A DNA stretch of 64,000 nucleotides from contig VGUJ01000007.1 of the NCBI GenBank assembly GCA_016874235.1, positions 26,417 to 90,416 of the forward strand, read 5' to 3'. The stretch's first letter is position 1, and each line of letters begins with the position of its first letter. The stretch comes from Gammaproteobacteria bacterium (GTDB taxonomy: Bacteria; Pseudomonadota; Gammaproteobacteria; Steroidobacterales; Steroidobacteraceae). The notes beneath the pieces are model-generated. The model was not told where the DNA came from. It made no database searches and was given only the letters and a program-made list of their open reading frames with translations. Position numbers and translations under genes: made by a program. This document shows, piece after piece, positions 45,656 to 55,506 of this stretch.

Positions 45656-47106
45656 TGCTCGTCCTCGACCATGATCGTGCAGGTGGCTACTGGGGTGCGG
45701 TGTACGTCTTCGCCGCCATCAAGGGCCTGCAGGTCGTGATCGACGGCCCCGTCGGATGCGAAAACCTACCTGTGACTTCGGTGCTGCACTACACCGATGC
45801 GTTGCCGCCGCACGAATTGCCGGTGGTCGTGACGGGCCTTGCCGAAGAAGAGCTCGGACAACATGGCACCGAAGGCGCGATGAAGCGTGCTCACAAAGTG
45901 CTCGATCCGAATTTGCCGGCTGTCGTCGTCACAGGATCGATCGCCGAGATGATCGGTGGTGGTGTGACGCCCGAGGGCACGGGCATCAAGCGTTTCTTGC
46001 CGCGCACGATCGACGAAGACCAGTGGCAGTGTGCCAATCGGGCGATGTGGTGGCTGTGGACCGAGTTCGGGTCAAAGAAAGTACCGGCGTGCGTCCGCAA
46101 AGAAGGCGAGAAGCCACGGGTTAATATCATCGGGCCCGCCTATGGCACGTTCAACATGCCGTCAGATCTTGCGGAGATTCGCAGACTGATCGAGGGGATC
46201 GGCGCCGAGGTGAACATGACGTTCCCGCTCGGTAGCCATCTCGCCGATATCGGCAAGCTTGCAGACGCCGACGTGAACGTCTGCATGTACCGCGAATTTG
46301 GTCGGCTCCTGTGCGAGGGGCTCGAACGTCCGTATCTGCAGGCGCCGATCGGCTTGCACAGCACCACACGATTTTTACGCAAACTCGGTGAGCTCACGGG
46401 TCTCGACCCGGAGCCGTTCATCGAGCGCGAAAAACACACCACCATCAAGCCAATGTGGGACCTGTGGCGATCCGTCACGCAGGATTTCTTTGGCACTGCG
46501 AGTTTCGCCATTGTGGCGAGCGAAACCTACGCGCGTGGTGTGCGCCACTTCCTCGAATCCGAGCTCGGTCTGCCGTGCATGTTTTCGTTTGCGCGGCAGC
46601 CCGGTGTCAAGCCCGACAACGCGGCTGTTCGTCAAGCTGTACGCGAGAAAACCCCCCTCGTGCTATTCGGCAGTTATAACGAGCGTATGTACCTGGCCGA
46701 GCTCGGACCTCGTGCGATGTACATCCCGGCTTCTTTTCCGGGAGCGATCATCCGGCGCCATACCGGTACGCCCTTCATGGGCTACGCAGGCGCCACCTAT
46801 CTCGTGCAGGAAGTGTGTAACGCGCTCTTTGATGCGCTCTTCAACATCCTGCCGCTCGGCACTGACATGGACAAAGTCGATGCCACCCCGGCGCGTATCG
46901 CGCGTGAGGCAAGTCCTTGGGATCCTGAGGCGCTCGCGCTGCTCGATCAACTCGTCGCCAACGAACCTTATTTGGTACGCATCTCTGCCGCGAAGCAGTT
47001 GCGTGATCGCGCCGAGCGCGACGCACGCCTCGCCGGTGAGGAGCGTGTCACGGCGGACCGCGTCGCACGCGCGCGGTCGGAGCTCGCCGGAGGGCGTGCG
47101 GCATGA
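45655..47106 (+). CDS. bchZ: Chlorophyllide a reductase subunit Z
   Basis: The 483-aa NifK-like partner of BchY has [40 protein letters not shown] and [18 protein letters not shown]. The C-terminal ~60 residues contain the short Lys/Arg-rich domain typical of BchZ and BchB. It is joined to bchY by TGATG and followed 157 bp later by pufB. Confidence 0.97.
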   Translation: MLVLDHDRAGGYWGAVYVFAAIKGLQVVIDGPVGCENLPVTSVLHYTDALPPHELPVVVTGLAEEELGQHGTEGAMKRAHKVLDPNLPAVVVTGSIAEMIGGGVTPEGTGIKRFLPRTIDEDQWQCANRAMWWLWTEFGSKKVPACVRKEGEKPRVNIIGPAYGTFNMPSDLAEIRRLIEGIGAEVNMTFPLGSHLADIGKLADADVNVCMYREFGRLLCEGLERPYLQAPIGLHSTTRFLRKLGELTGLDPEPFIEREKHTTIKPMWDLWRSVTQDFFGTASFAIVASETYARGVRHFLESELGLPCMFSFARQPGVKPDNAAVRQAVREKTPLVLFGSYNERMYLAELGPRAMYIPASFPGAIIRRHTGTPFMGYAGATYLVQEVCNALFDALFNILPLGTDMDKVDATPARIAREASPWDPEALALLDQLVANEPYLVRISAAKQLRDRAERDARLAGEERVTADRVARARSELAGGRAA

Positions 47107-47215
47107 GAGGGAAGTTCATGTCAACACGATGTCGTGAGGGGGAAAGCATTGTCGGGCGGTCGTCGCTTCGGTGGCGATCGCAGGTCGTGACCCGGGTCAA
47201 GGCCGACAGTCCCTG

Positions 47216-47233
47216 CCGCGCGGGATAGCGCGG
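47216..47233 (+). other. Small hairpin upstream of pufB
   Basis: CCGCGC (47216-47221) and GCGCGG (47228-47233) form a 6-bp perfect stem with a 6-nt loop, about 30 bases before pufB. It may mark an mRNA processing or stabilising site between bchZ and puf, as known for puf messages, but it could be chance in GC-rich DNA. Confidence 0.35.
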
Positions 47234-47263
47234 ATTAAGCAACGTTGTTTAGGAGGAAATGAA

Positions 47264-47416
47264 ATGGCTGAAGGAAAAAGCATCTCAGGAGCTACGCCGG
47301 ACGAGGCACGAGCCATCAACCGGTTTTTCTGGATGAGCGCCTGGTTGTGGTTTGCAGTCTCTGTGGCTGCCCACTACCTGATTTGGAACTGGGTCCCCTG
47401 GTTCACCGCTCAGTAG
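47264..47416 (+). CDS. pufB: Light-harvesting 1 beta polypeptide
   Basis: The 50-aa antenna subunit has a polar N-terminus (TPDEARAINRFFWMSA), one transmembrane helix and the bacteriochlorophyll-binding histidine in VAAHYLIWNWVPWF; the WxWxPW end is typical of LH1 beta. An AGGAGG site sits six bases before the ATG. It is the first puf gene; no pufQ is found upstream. Confidence 0.96.
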   Translation: MAEGKSISGATPDEARAINRFFWMSAWLWFAVSVAAHYLIWNWVPWFTAQ

Positions 47417-47437
47417 ATAAAAAATAGGAGAAAAACT

Positions 47438-47644
47438 ATGTGGCGTATATGGATGGTTATGGATCCTCGAAAGGTGGTCATCGTCGGCGGTATCGCCATC
47501 TCGTTGATCGTCGCGACAAATCACTTCGTACAACTCAGTACGAAGTACTCTTGCTGGCTTGACGGTAAGGGAAGTGGCTCGTGCTTGGCTGAGGCTCCGG
47601 CCGCAGTGAGCACCGTGCAGCACAACGCTCCGCTGCCGAACTGA
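47438..47644 (+). CDS. pufA: Light-harvesting 1 alpha polypeptide
   Basis: The 68-aa subunit has the canonical MWRIWMVMDPRK start, a single membrane helix and the pigment-ligating histidine in VATNHFVQLST, then YSCWLDG. The C-terminal tail is about ten residues longer than in short LH1 alphas and contains two cysteines (SCW, GSCLAEA), which is uncommon. AGGAG precedes the ATG. It is followed by a stable hairpin before pufL. Confidence 0.95.
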   Translation: MWRIWMVMDPRKVVIVGGIAISLIVATNHFVQLSTKYSCWLDGKGSGSCLAEAPAAVSTVQHNAPLPN

Positions 47645-47661
47645 CCGAAAACAACGCGGAA

Positions 47662-47698
47662 GGCGACGGGCGTGGGTATCGACTCGCGTTCCGTCGCC
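47662..47698 (+). other. pufA-pufL intercistronic hairpin
   Basis: GGCGACGG (47662-47669) and CCGTCGCC (47691-47698) make a perfect 8-bp stem; GCG/CGC can extend it inside. A hairpin at this place in Rhodobacter protects pufBA mRNA from 3' decay and sets the antenna-to-reaction-centre ratio, which is the likely role here. Confidence 0.75.
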
Positions 47699-47725
47699 CG
47701 ATGCGACGCTTGACGGGGAATAGTC

Positions 47726-48550
47726 ATGGCAATGCTTAACTTCGAAAGAAAATATCGGATCCGGGGTGGCGCCTTGGTGGGCGGTGACCTGTTCGATTTT
47801 TGGCTCGGTGCTTTTTATGTCGGCTTCTTCGGTGTCACCGCGGCATTTTTCTCGCTGCTCGGTACCGCGTTGCTGGTCTACGGTGCCGCGATCGGTCCCA
47901 CCTGGAATCTATGGCAGATCAACATCGCACCGCCGGACCTGAGTTATGGTCTTGGCCTCGCGCCGCTTCACGAGGGTGGGATCTGGCAGCTCGTGACGAT
48001 CTGTGCGATCGGCGCGTTTGTATCATGGGCTCTGCGTGAGGTCGAAATCTGTCGCAAGCTCGGTATGGGATATCACGTCCCAGTTGCGTTCGGTAGCGCG
48101 ATCCTCGCGTACGTCACGCTACAGGTCATACGACCCGTGCTGCTTGGAGCCTGGGGGCATGCGTTCCCTTACGGCATCTTCAGTCACCTCGACTGGGTGT
48201 CGAACATCGCCTACCAGTACCTGCACTTCCACTACAACCCAGCGCACATGGTCGCGGTGACGTTTTTCTTCACCACGGTACTCGCGCTCGCGTTGCACGG
48301 ATCGTTGGTGCTGTCAGCCCTGAACCCGCCGAAAGGTGAGGTGGTCAAGGGTGCGGAACATGAGAACACGTTCTTCCGCGACAACATCGGCTACTCGATT
48401 GGCACACTCGGCATCCACCGCTTCGGGCTCCTGCTCGCCATCAATGCGGGCGTGTGGAGCGCGATTTGCATCGTAGTGAGTGGTCCCTTCTGGACTCGAA
48501 GCTGGACGGATTGGTGGGCGTGGTGGCTTAACCTTCCGATCTGGAACTGA
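47726..48550 (+). CDS. pufL: Photosynthetic reaction centre L subunit
   Basis: The 274-aa five-helix membrane protein carries the special pair, accessory pigments and the QB site. Hallmarks are [10 protein letters not shown] at the N-terminus, [27 protein letters not shown] with an iron-ligand histidine, and [32 protein letters not shown] forms the last helix. Length is normal (about 275-280). Confidence 0.98.
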   Translation: MAMLNFERKYRIRGGALVGGDLFDFWLGAFYVGFFGVTAAFFSLLGTALLVYGAAIGPTWNLWQINIAPPDLSYGLGLAPLHEGGIWQLVTICAIGAFVSWALREVEICRKLGMGYHVPVAFGSAILAYVTLQVIRPVLLGAWGHAFPYGIFSHLDWVSNIAYQYLHFHYNPAHMVAVTFFFTTVLALALHGSLVLSALNPPKGEVVKGAEHENTFFRDNIGYSIGTLGIHRFGLLLAINAGVWSAICIVVSGPFWTRSWTDWWAWWLNLPIWN

Positions 48551-48560
48551 GGTATGCAAT

Positions 48561-49541
48561 ATGGCTGAATATCAAAATCTCTTTACGCGCGTACAGGTCG
48601 CTGCGCCGCACTATCCTGGCATCCCTCATGACCCTCGCGGCGTGTGGGTACGGGGTGTGAAGGCGTCCGCTAAATATTGGCTAGGCAAGATCGGTGATGC
48701 GCAGGTCGGACCGTTCTATCTCGGTTCGACAGGCGTGGCCTCGATTCTTTGCTTCATCATCGCCTTCGAAATCGTCGGCCTCAACATGCTCGCCTCGGTG
48801 AACTGGAATCCCCTCCAGTTCATCCGGCAGCTGTTCTGGTTAGCCCTGGAGCCGCCGGCACCCCAGTACGGATTGCGTATCCCGCCGCTTAGTGATGGCG
48901 GATGGCATCTTATGGCAGGTTTCTTTTTGACTATGTCGGTGCTGCTCTGGTGGGCACGCACGTATAACCTCGCGCGCAAACTCAAAATGGGTACGCATAC
49001 CGCCTGGGCGTTCGCCTCGGCGATCTTCCTGTTTCTCGTGCTCGGCTTCATTCGTCCGGTACTGATGGGCAGCTGGTCCGAGGGCGTTCCCCTCGGAATC
49101 TTTGCTCACCTCGATTGGACGGCGGCGTTTTCGTTGCGTTATGGAAATCTGCTGTACAACCCCTTCCACGCGCTCTCCATTGTCTTTCTCTACGGATCAG
49201 TTCTGTTATTTGCGATGCACGCCGGGACGATTTTGGCGGTGAGTCGTTTCGGCGGCGAGCGTGAGGTCGAGCAGTCGCTCGATCGCGGCACAGCATCTGA
49301 GCGCGCGGCGCTCTTTTGGCGCTGGACGATGGGCTTCAACGCCACGATGGAGTCGGTTCACCGCTGGGCCTGGTGGTTCGCCGTACTGTGCACGCTTACG
49401 GGCGGCATCGGCATATTACTGACGGGTACCGTAGTCGATAACTGGTACCTGTGGGCGGTCAAGCATGGGGTGGCGCCGGTATATCCAACCACGTTTGAGC
49501 CGATGCCGGATCCGGCACTGACTTTGGGAGCTGCACAATGA
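48561..49541 (+). CDS. pufM: Photosynthetic reaction centre M subunit
   Basis: The 326-aa partner of PufL has [46 protein letters not shown] with its histidine, [20 protein letters not shown] (iron-ligand His and Glu) and [13 protein letters not shown]. The QA site lies in the same region. The ATG at 48561 gives the standard start; a longer frame runs back into pufL. It overlaps pufC by 4 bp. Confidence 0.98.
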   Translation: MAEYQNLFTRVQVAAPHYPGIPHDPRGVWVRGVKASAKYWLGKIGDAQVGPFYLGSTGVASILCFIIAFEIVGLNMLASVNWNPLQFIRQLFWLALEPPAPQYGLRIPPLSDGGWHLMAGFFLTMSVLLWWARTYNLARKLKMGTHTAWAFASAIFLFLVLGFIRPVLMGSWSEGVPLGIFAHLDWTAAFSLRYGNLLYNPFHALSIVFLYGSVLLFAMHAGTILAVSRFGGEREVEQSLDRGTASERAALFWRWTMGFNATMESVHRWAWWFAVLCTLTGGIGILLTGTVVDNWYLWAVKHGVAPVYPTTFEPMPDPALTLGAAQ

Positions 49542-50740
49542 ATACCAAGATCCATTTGGTCGCGACCTTGGCCGCTATGCTCGGCCTACTGGCAGCGTGC
49601 GGAGAACGCCCACCGATCGAGGTCCAGCAGGTCGGCTATCGCGGCACGGGTATGGAGCAAAACGTTAATCCTCGCCTACGTGAAAAGCTGATCGCCGTAA
49701 ATCAAATCGGCGGTGTACAGCCCCCGGCGGATGCCAGTGGTCCGCTCGCAAAAGACGTCTACCAGAACGTGCAAGTGCTCTCTGACCTCTCGGTCGGAGA
49801 GTTCACTCGCGTGATGCTTTCAATGACCGAGTGGGTGGCGCCAGAGGGCCAAAAGAACTGCACTTACTGCCACAACGCGGAAAATTATGCCGATGAAAGT
49901 TTGTACCAGTATCAAGTCGCTCGTAGCATGCTGAGGATGACCCGCGACATCAATACAAACTGGCAGTCGCACGTCAAAGAGACGGGTGTCACCTGTCACA
50001 CCTGTCATCGTGGTGGCCCGGTTCCGCAGTACGTGTGGTTCACTGATCCGGGGAAGGGTCGCGAAAATGCGTTTATCGGCACACGTGCGGGTCAAAACTC
50101 TGCGGTTACAGGACTTGGTATCACGACCATCGGGCACTCAACCCTTCCATATGATCCTTATTCGCCCTTCCTTCTTGGTGACCTCGATATCCGAATAAAT
50201 GGTCCGACAGCTCTGCCGACAGGTAATAACAAATCTACTAAGCAAGCGGAGTGGACGTACGCGCTGATGGTGCACATGGCTAACTCATTAGGGGTGAACT
50301 GTACTTACTGCCATAACAGTCGCGCGTGGGCGGACTGGGATCAGAGCACCCCGCAGCGTACGGTTGCGTGGTACGGCATCAGAATGGCTCGAGGTCTGAA
50401 CAATCAATATCTCGTCCCGCTGACCGAGGTGTTCCCGGCGAATCGCAAGGGACCCCTTGGCGACGTGGCGAAGATCAACTGTCAGACCTGCCATCAGGGT
50501 GTGTACAAGCCGTACTTCGGCGAGAGCATGGCGAAGGCGTATCCGGAATTGCAGGGTGTGAAGGCGCCGCCCGTCGATCCGAACGCGGCGCCCGCTGACG
50601 CCACGAGTGCACCGGCGGGTACCTCAACACCTGCGGCGACGCCGGCGGCAGCGCCTGCGGCCGAAGCGAAGCCAAAGGATGGCTCAAAGATGGCGCAGCG
50701 CGGCGGTCCAACGACCGTCGCTGCCGTCTTCGATCGGTAA
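49538..50740 (+). CDS. pufC: Tetrahaem cytochrome subunit of the reaction centre
   Basis: The 400-aa periplasmic lipoprotein (lipobox LLAAC near residue 21) re-reduces the special pair. Four c-type haem motifs are present in order: CTYCH, CHTCH, CTYCH and CQTCH, with methionine-bearing helices before each (for example [12 protein letters not shown]). A Pro/Ala/Thr-rich tail of about 50 residues follows the last haem and is longer than usual. Only 3 bp separate it from ispH. Confidence 0.97.
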   Translation: MNTKIHLVATLAAMLGLLAACGERPPIEVQQVGYRGTGMEQNVNPRLREKLIAVNQIGGVQPPADASGPLAKDVYQNVQVLSDLSVGEFTRVMLSMTEWVAPEGQKNCTYCHNAENYADESLYQYQVARSMLRMTRDINTNWQSHVKETGVTCHTCHRGGPVPQYVWFTDPGKGRENAFIGTRAGQNSAVTGLGITTIGHSTLPYDPYSPFLLGDLDIRINGPTALPTGNNKSTKQAEWTYALMVHMANSLGVNCTYCHNSRAWADWDQSTPQRTVAWYGIRMARGLNNQYLVPLTEVFPANRKGPLGDVAKINCQTCHQGVYKPYFGESMAKAYPELQGVKAPPVDPNAAPADATSAPAGTSTPAATPAAAPAAEAKPKDGSKMAQRGGPTTVAAVFDR

Positions 50741-50743
50741 ACG

Positions 50744-51676
50744 ATGATGGACGTCTTGCTTGCGCAACCCCGCGGCTTTTGCGCGGGCGTTGCGCGAGCG
50801 ATCGATATCGCCGAGCGCGCTCTCGAGATGCATGGCGCGCCGGTCTACGTCTATCACGAGATCGTTCACAACGGTCACGTGGTGGGTGATCTGGCTTCAC
50901 GCGGTGCGGTGTTCGTCCAGAATATCGCGGACATTCCCGAGGGGGCCGTCACCGTATTCAGCGCCCATGGCGTGTCCACTGCAGTCGTCAATGAGGCGCG
51001 TGAGCGCGGGCTGCAGGTCATCGATGCGACGTGTCCGCTCGTCACCAAAGTGCATTTGCAGGCGCAGCGCTACTCGCAGCGTGGCTTTACGATCGTGATC
51101 GTGGGGCATGCGGGCCACGAAGAAGTCGAAGGTACTCGCGGCTCCGTGACGGGCCCTGTTCACGTGGTCGGCCGACTCGAAGAGATCGATGCCTTACCGA
51201 TGAATGCGACGGATCCGGTGGCCTATGTCACTCAGACGACGCTTTCGATCGACGACACCCGCGGCCTGATCGCGGCGCTCGAAGCGCGCTACCCGGATAT
51301 CGTCGGCCCTGGTCTCGACGATATCTGTTATGCGACCTTGAATCGTCAGCGAGCCGTGCAGCAGTTGGCTCGCCGGGTGGATCTCGTGATCGTCGTCGGT
51401 GCCCATAACAGTTCGAATTCCAATCGTTTACAGGAAGTCGCCGCCGATCACGGGGTACCGGCGTGGTTGGTCGAGGACGAGACGGACCTTCAGCCTGTCT
51501 GGTTGGAGGGTGTGAAGACGGTGGGCGTCACGGCGGGGGCGTCGACCCCTGAGTATCTCGTCCGCAAAGTCTGTGATCGGCTGAAAGAGTTCGGAGCGGG
51601 ATCGGTTCGAGAGCTTCCAGGTCTCGCAGAGACCGTACGATTCCGTCTGCCCGAAGCTCTACGACAGATCGCCTGA
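50744..51676 (+). CDS. ispH: 4-hydroxy-3-methylbut-2-enyl diphosphate reductase
   Basis: The 310-aa 4Fe-4S enzyme performs the last MEP-pathway step, forming IPP and DMAPP. The three cluster cysteines are seen in PRGFCAGVARAI, DATCPLVTKVH and DICYATLNRQRAVQQ; SSNSNRLQEVA and GVTAGASTPEYLV are conserved. It starts 3 bp after pufC, so it is the final gene of the puf transcript, coupling precursor supply to photosystem expression. It ends 7 bp from the convergent dxs. Whether another ispH exists elsewhere cannot be seen. Confidence 0.96.
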   Translation: MMDVLLAQPRGFCAGVARAIDIAERALEMHGAPVYVYHEIVHNGHVVGDLASRGAVFVQNIADIPEGAVTVFSAHGVSTAVVNEARERGLQVIDATCPLVTKVHLQAQRYSQRGFTIVIVGHAGHEEVEGTRGSVTGPVHVVGRLEEIDALPMNATDPVAYVTQTTLSIDDTRGLIAALEARYPDIVGPGLDDICYATLNRQRAVQQLARRVDLVIVVGAHNSSNSNRLQEVAADHGVPAWLVEDETDLQPVWLEGVKTVGVTAGASTPEYLVRKVCDRLKEFGAGSVRELPGLAETVRFRLPEALRQIA

Positions 51677-51683
51677 GGGCGGG

Positions 51684-53552
51684 TCAGTCGATTTGACTGC
51701 GAGTCAGCAGTCGCAATACCCCGTTGAACATTGCGTTGTCGCGCATGCGGAGTGGCTTGCGTCCGCGGCTACCTTGCGCCTCGACCAGGGCGCAATGTCT
51801 GGCGATGGTGTCGAAGATACCCGGGATGTCGAGACCCGCCTCGTTCAAGCATTGGTCGCGGGTACCGTGTTCGATCGGACGATCCGGTAGCCCAAGTCTC
51901 AAAACCGGCGTGTTGATTCCCTCGGCGTTCAGCAGTTCGGCCACCGCCGATCCCGCGCCACCGGCGATCGCGCTTTCTTCGAGCGTCACCAGGATTTCGT
52001 GTTGGGCGGCAAGCTCGAGGATCAAAGATTCATCCAAGGGCTTGACGAAGCGCATATTGGCGACACTGGCATCAATGATTTCTGCCACATCATGGGCGGT
52101 ATCCAGCAAGGTGCCGAAGGCGAGCAGGGCGATGCCGGAGCCCCGGCGCACCCATTCACCCCGGCCTACCGGTAACGCCCGAGGCAGAGGTTCGCCGGCG
52201 GCGAGCGATCCGATCGCTGCCGTGCGCGGGTACCGGACTGCGCAGGGTTCGCCAAGCTCCACGGCGGTTCGCAGCATGGCGCGTAGCTCGGTCGCGTTCG
52301 AAGGTGCCATGACGGTGAGATTCGGGACACAACGTAAAAAACTATGATCGAGATTACCGTTGTGCGTGGCACCGTCGGGTCCGACGAGTCCGGCGCGATC
52401 GATCGCGAACGTGACCGGCAGACGCTGGAGGCAAACGTCGTGAATCAGTTGATCGTAAGCGCGTTGTAGGAATGTCGAGTAGATCGCGACGACGGGACGT
52501 AACCCGCGAGTGGCGAGTCCTGCAGCGAACGTGACGGCATGCTGTTCTGCGATACCGACGTCAAAATAGCGTTCCGGAAAACGCTTGGCGAAGCCGACGA
52601 GTCCCGAGCCTTCTCGCATCGCAGGCGTGACTGCAACGATGCGCGGATCGGCTACGGCGAGTTCACAGAGGCTATCGCCGAACACTTGGGTGTAGGTGGG
52701 GGCCGCCGGAGCGCCCGCCACGATACCGCGGCTGGGATCAAACGGCGTCACGCCGTGATACTTGATAGGGTCCGCCTCGGCCGCGGCGTAGCCTTTGCCT
52801 TTCGTCGTGATGACGTGCAGCAGTCTCGGACCCGGCTCATCGCGCAAGCGTTCGAGCGTCGCGATGAGTCCCTCGACATCATGTCCGTCGATCGGTCCGT
52901 GATAGTTAAATCCCAGCGTGCGGAAAAACGCGGCCGCATCGGAGGTCGGCTCACGTCCTTGGGTCGTGAGGCGTTGGGAGAGAGCGCCGACGTTTTCCGA
53001 GATCGACATCCCATTGTCGTTGAGCACCACAAGCAGGTTGGCGCCGATACCGCCGGCATGGTCGAGCGCTTCGAAGGCAAGCCCGGCGGTCAGCGCGCCA
53101 TCGCCGATCACGGCCACTGAGCGACTCGATCGCCCCTGGATCGTGGCTGCAGTCGCCATCCCGAGCGCGGCGCTGATCGAGGTGCTGGAGTGACCCGCAC
53201 CGAAAGCATCGTGATGACTCTCATCGCGTCGAAGGAAACCTGAAAGACCGGGGCGCTTGCGAATCGAGCGCAGCTGATCACGTCGACCCGTCAGTACTTT
53301 GTGTGGATAGCACTGGTGTCCGACGTCCCAGACGAGCGCGTCGCGAGGGGTGTCGTAGCAATAGTGCAGTGCAATGGACAGCTCGACGGTGCCGAGCCCC
53401 GAAGCGAGATGACCACCGCTCGCTGAGACGCTCCGGATCAAGAAATCACGCAGTTCGTCTGCGACCTGTCCCAAGCTCTCGCGAGGCAGTGCGCGTAACA
53501 TCGACGGATCATCGAGGGTGTCGAGCAGGGACGGGGTGACGGGTGATCTCAT
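51684..53552 (-). CDS. dxs: 1-deoxy-D-xylulose-5-phosphate synthase
   Basis: The 622-aa thiamine-diphosphate enzyme starts the MEP pathway from pyruvate and glyceraldehyde-3-phosphate. Markers are [31 protein letters not shown], the TPP motif [20 protein letters not shown] with NDNGMSIS, and [17 protein letters not shown]. The ATG at 53552 has GGGAG upstream; the in-frame extension overlaps puhE. It is the last gene of the bchF-lhaA-puh operon, 16 bp after puhE. Confidence 0.96.
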   Translation of the reverse strand: MRSPVTPSLLDTLDDPSMLRALPRESLGQVADELRDFLIRSVSASGGHLASGLGTVELSIALHYCYDTPRDALVWDVGHQCYPHKVLTGRRDQLRSIRKRPGLSGFLRRDESHHDAFGAGHSSTSISAALGMATAATIQGRSSRSVAVIGDGALTAGLAFEALDHAGGIGANLLVVLNDNGMSISENVGALSQRLTTQGREPTSDAAAFFRTLGFNYHGPIDGHDVEGLIATLERLRDEPGPRLLHVITTKGKGYAAAEADPIKYHGVTPFDPSRGIVAGAPAAPTYTQVFGDSLCELAVADPRIVAVTPAMREGSGLVGFAKRFPERYFDVGIAEQHAVTFAAGLATRGLRPVVAIYSTFLQRAYDQLIHDVCLQRLPVTFAIDRAGLVGPDGATHNGNLDHSFLRCVPNLTVMAPSNATELRAMLRTAVELGEPCAVRYPRTAAIGSLAAGEPLPRALPVGRGEWVRRGSGIALLAFGTLLDTAHDVAEIIDASVANMRFVKPLDESLILELAAQHEILVTLEESAIAGGAGSAVAELLNAEGINTPVLRLGLPDRPIEHGTRDQCLNEAGLDIPGIFDTIARHCALVEAQGSRGRKPLRMRDNAMFNGVLRLLTRSQID

Positions 53553-53568
53553 GTCTGTACTCCCGGCG

Positions 53569-54342
53569 TCATGGCGAGGTTCGCCGGTTAGAGAGGCTCC
53601 AGCGCCACAGCGCTTCGGCCGGTAATGGCAGTACCATGAGCAGGTGCTCAAAGGCCGCCAGTACGGCAAGCGTGGCGACGATGGTCGATGCCGCCGCGTG
53701 ATACACGGTCTCCGCGGCGAGGGCACTCATACCGAACCATCCCGCGATCGCAAGTCCGAGCAAGATCGACAGCGGCAACAGCGGGTTCATCCGGCGTTGA
53801 CGCATGAAATCGAGCAGGTGGTGCAGATGGGCAGGAAAAAATGCCTCGCCTAGGTTTCGCACACCGAGAAATAGATTGAGCTTGGCGCTGCTGCGCATCA
53901 GCCAGAGCAGCACGAGCACCTGCAAACCTAAATCATTGGCCTGACCGAGCAGAGCGATCGCGACGACCAAGACGGTCGCGGCAATGAGCAGCTCATGCCA
54001 AAGAATTGCGATGAACGCGGCTCCCGCCCGAGGTAGCAACGCGGCGTCGCTCGCTGGCCTTGCGACCGAAGGACCCGTGATCTTTCCCGTGAGAAACGTG
54101 ACTTCGATCCAACCCCAAACGGCCAGCGCTGCGAGGAGCGATAGCAGGGCTGAGCTCGAGGAGGTGACTCCGCGCAGTGCAATCAACGTGACGAGCCCGA
54201 CAAGCCCGATCAACGAAGACAGGGCAATCAGTCGAGGATAGGTACCCGGCGCACGGCCGACGAGTCGTGCGATCACGCCGGTCGAGCCCCACCACAGGAC
54301 GACCGTCAGAAGCATCAGGATCAGATGTTGCGACCAGCTCAT
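53569..54342 (-). CDS. puhE: Photosynthetic complex assembly protein PuhE
   Basis: The 257-aa product has about seven transmembrane helices. The PuhE/DUF3623 segment [40 protein letters not shown] and [10 protein letters not shown] are characteristic. PuhE modulates reaction-centre and LH1 assembly and bacteriochlorophyll production in Rhodobacter. It lies 24 bp after puhC and 16 bp before dxs. The usual acsF neighbour is absent. Confidence 0.93.
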   Translation of the reverse strand: MSWSQHLILMLLTVVLWWGSTGVIARLVGRAPGTYPRLIALSSLIGLVGLVTLIALRGVTSSSSALLSLLAALAVWGWIEVTFLTGKITGPSVARPASDAALLPRAGAAFIAILWHELLIAATVLVVAIALLGQANDLGLQVLVLLWLMRSSAKLNLFLGVRNLGEAFFPAHLHHLLDFMRQRRMNPLLPLSILLGLAIAGWFGMSALAAETVYHAAASTIVATLAVLAAFEHLLMVLPLPAEALWRWSLSNRRTSP

Positions 54343-54366
54343 CGCCCCGCCTAGCGTGCCGCGCGC

Positions 54367-54831
54367 TCAGGGCGCGACACGTTCTGCTCTCGCCTCGCCC
54401 TGTTCCCAGAGTGCGGCGAAGGTCTTGGCGTTATCCGTGCCAAAGACGTCGAGATTGATGGTGGTGCCCGTCGCAGTGTCGGTCAGCAACAGTCGTCCGT
54501 CGCGCAGGCGGGCGAGGCGGTACGGCGCATCGGGATCGCTGCCCGCCAGTTTTCGTCCCCGAGAGAGTCCGCGCATGACACCGCTGACGAACCCCGCTTG
54601 TTCCGCCTTGATGGCAGGCAACCTCGTGCCGTCAACGAGGACAGGCTGAATCGCGCCATCTTCGAGAGTACGCAGACGAATATCGTGACTCGAGACCACG
54701 ATGTCTTCGGACAAAGGCGCCGCTTGAGGCAACTCATCACCGACGATGACGAGAGAGACGGCCAGCAGAATGAGCAGGCCGGCGGACACCAGCAGGGGTT
54801 TCGGCAGATCTTGCGAGTGCTCGGCGGTCAC
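54367..54831 (-). CDS. puhC: Photosynthetic complex assembly protein PuhC
   Basis: The 154-aa product has one N-terminal membrane anchor (LLVSAGLLILLAVSLVIVG) and a periplasmic domain with LRTLEDGAIQPV and RGLSRGRKLAG, typical of PuhC. It aids reaction-centre/LH1 core organisation. Its start overlaps the puhB stop by 4 bp. Confidence 0.9.
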   Translation of the reverse strand: MTAEHSQDLPKPLLVSAGLLILLAVSLVIVGDELPQAAPLSEDIVVSSHDIRLRTLEDGAIQPVLVDGTRLPAIKAEQAGFVSGVMRGLSRGRKLAGSDPDAPYRLARLRDGRLLLTDTATGTTINLDVFGTDNAKTFAALWEQGEARAERVAP

Positions 54832-55502
54832 GCGGAAGCGCCGAGGACAGAGCTTGTGGCCGACGCTTCCTGCGAGCCTGAGTGCGAGTGGCCGAGCATC
54901 GTGCCCGGGGTGTGATCGGCATAGGCTCGTCCGAGAACCTCACCGGCATACGAGGGATTCGGGAGGCTGCGCAGCGAGGGCTGCGGACGAGTGATGAATC
55001 CGGGACGAACGTGAGGCCAGAGCCAAAGATACGACACACGTTGTTCCCGATCGACCGTGAGGGTGATGTCGCCGGTGCCGTCGTTACGCATCAAAATTTG
55101 CGCTGACTCGATCGCCTTGAAGGGCAGGTTGATTGTGCTCGAGAGCGCGATGCCTTGCCGAATGACCACCCGGCGAGTGGTAATGGTGTAGATCGTCGAG
55201 CGCGCCGAGAGCCTTGCGATACCGGCGACGATGGCGAGACACACGAGCGAAAACACCGCGGGCCCCACGCAACCGCGAAGCGCCTCGAGTAGTGAGCCGC
55301 CGGTGCTGATCAGATACGCGCCCCGAGCGAAAATGATCAGGGCGAAATACAGCGCCAAGAGCTTTACGCGGTATGCGTGCAGGGCGAGAGAGCGCCAAGA
55401 CGGCGCTCCCTGCCACAACACGTATTCACCCGAGGGAAGAGCCGAGGGCAGCCCTCGGACTGGCTCATCATCGTGTTCGCTGAACGTTGCTCGGATAGCC
55501 AT
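54828..55502 (-). CDS. puhB: Photosynthetic complex assembly protein PuhB
   Basis: The 224-aa product has a short cytoplasmic N-terminus (LPSGEYVLWQGAPSWRSLA), two or three transmembrane helices and a PH-like domain (TIYTITTRRVVIRQGIALSS, INLPFKAIESAQI). PuhB dimers help assemble the reaction centre. It starts 4 bp after the puhA stop. Confidence 0.93.
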   Translation of the reverse strand: MAIRATFSEHDDEPVRGLPSALPSGEYVLWQGAPSWRSLALHAYRVKLLALYFALIIFARGAYLISTGGSLLEALRGCVGPAVFSLVCLAIVAGIARLSARSTIYTITTRRVVIRQGIALSSTINLPFKAIESAQILMRNDGTGDITLTVDREQRVSYLWLWPHVRPGFITRPQPSLRSLPNPSYAGEVLGRAYADHTPGTMLGHSHSGSQEASATSSVLGASA

Positions 55503-55506
55503 GGCG

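Noticed and set aside
47118..47228. 36-codon frame before pufB as a pufQ candidate
   Set aside because: Too short, with no membrane helix and no PufQ-like residues.
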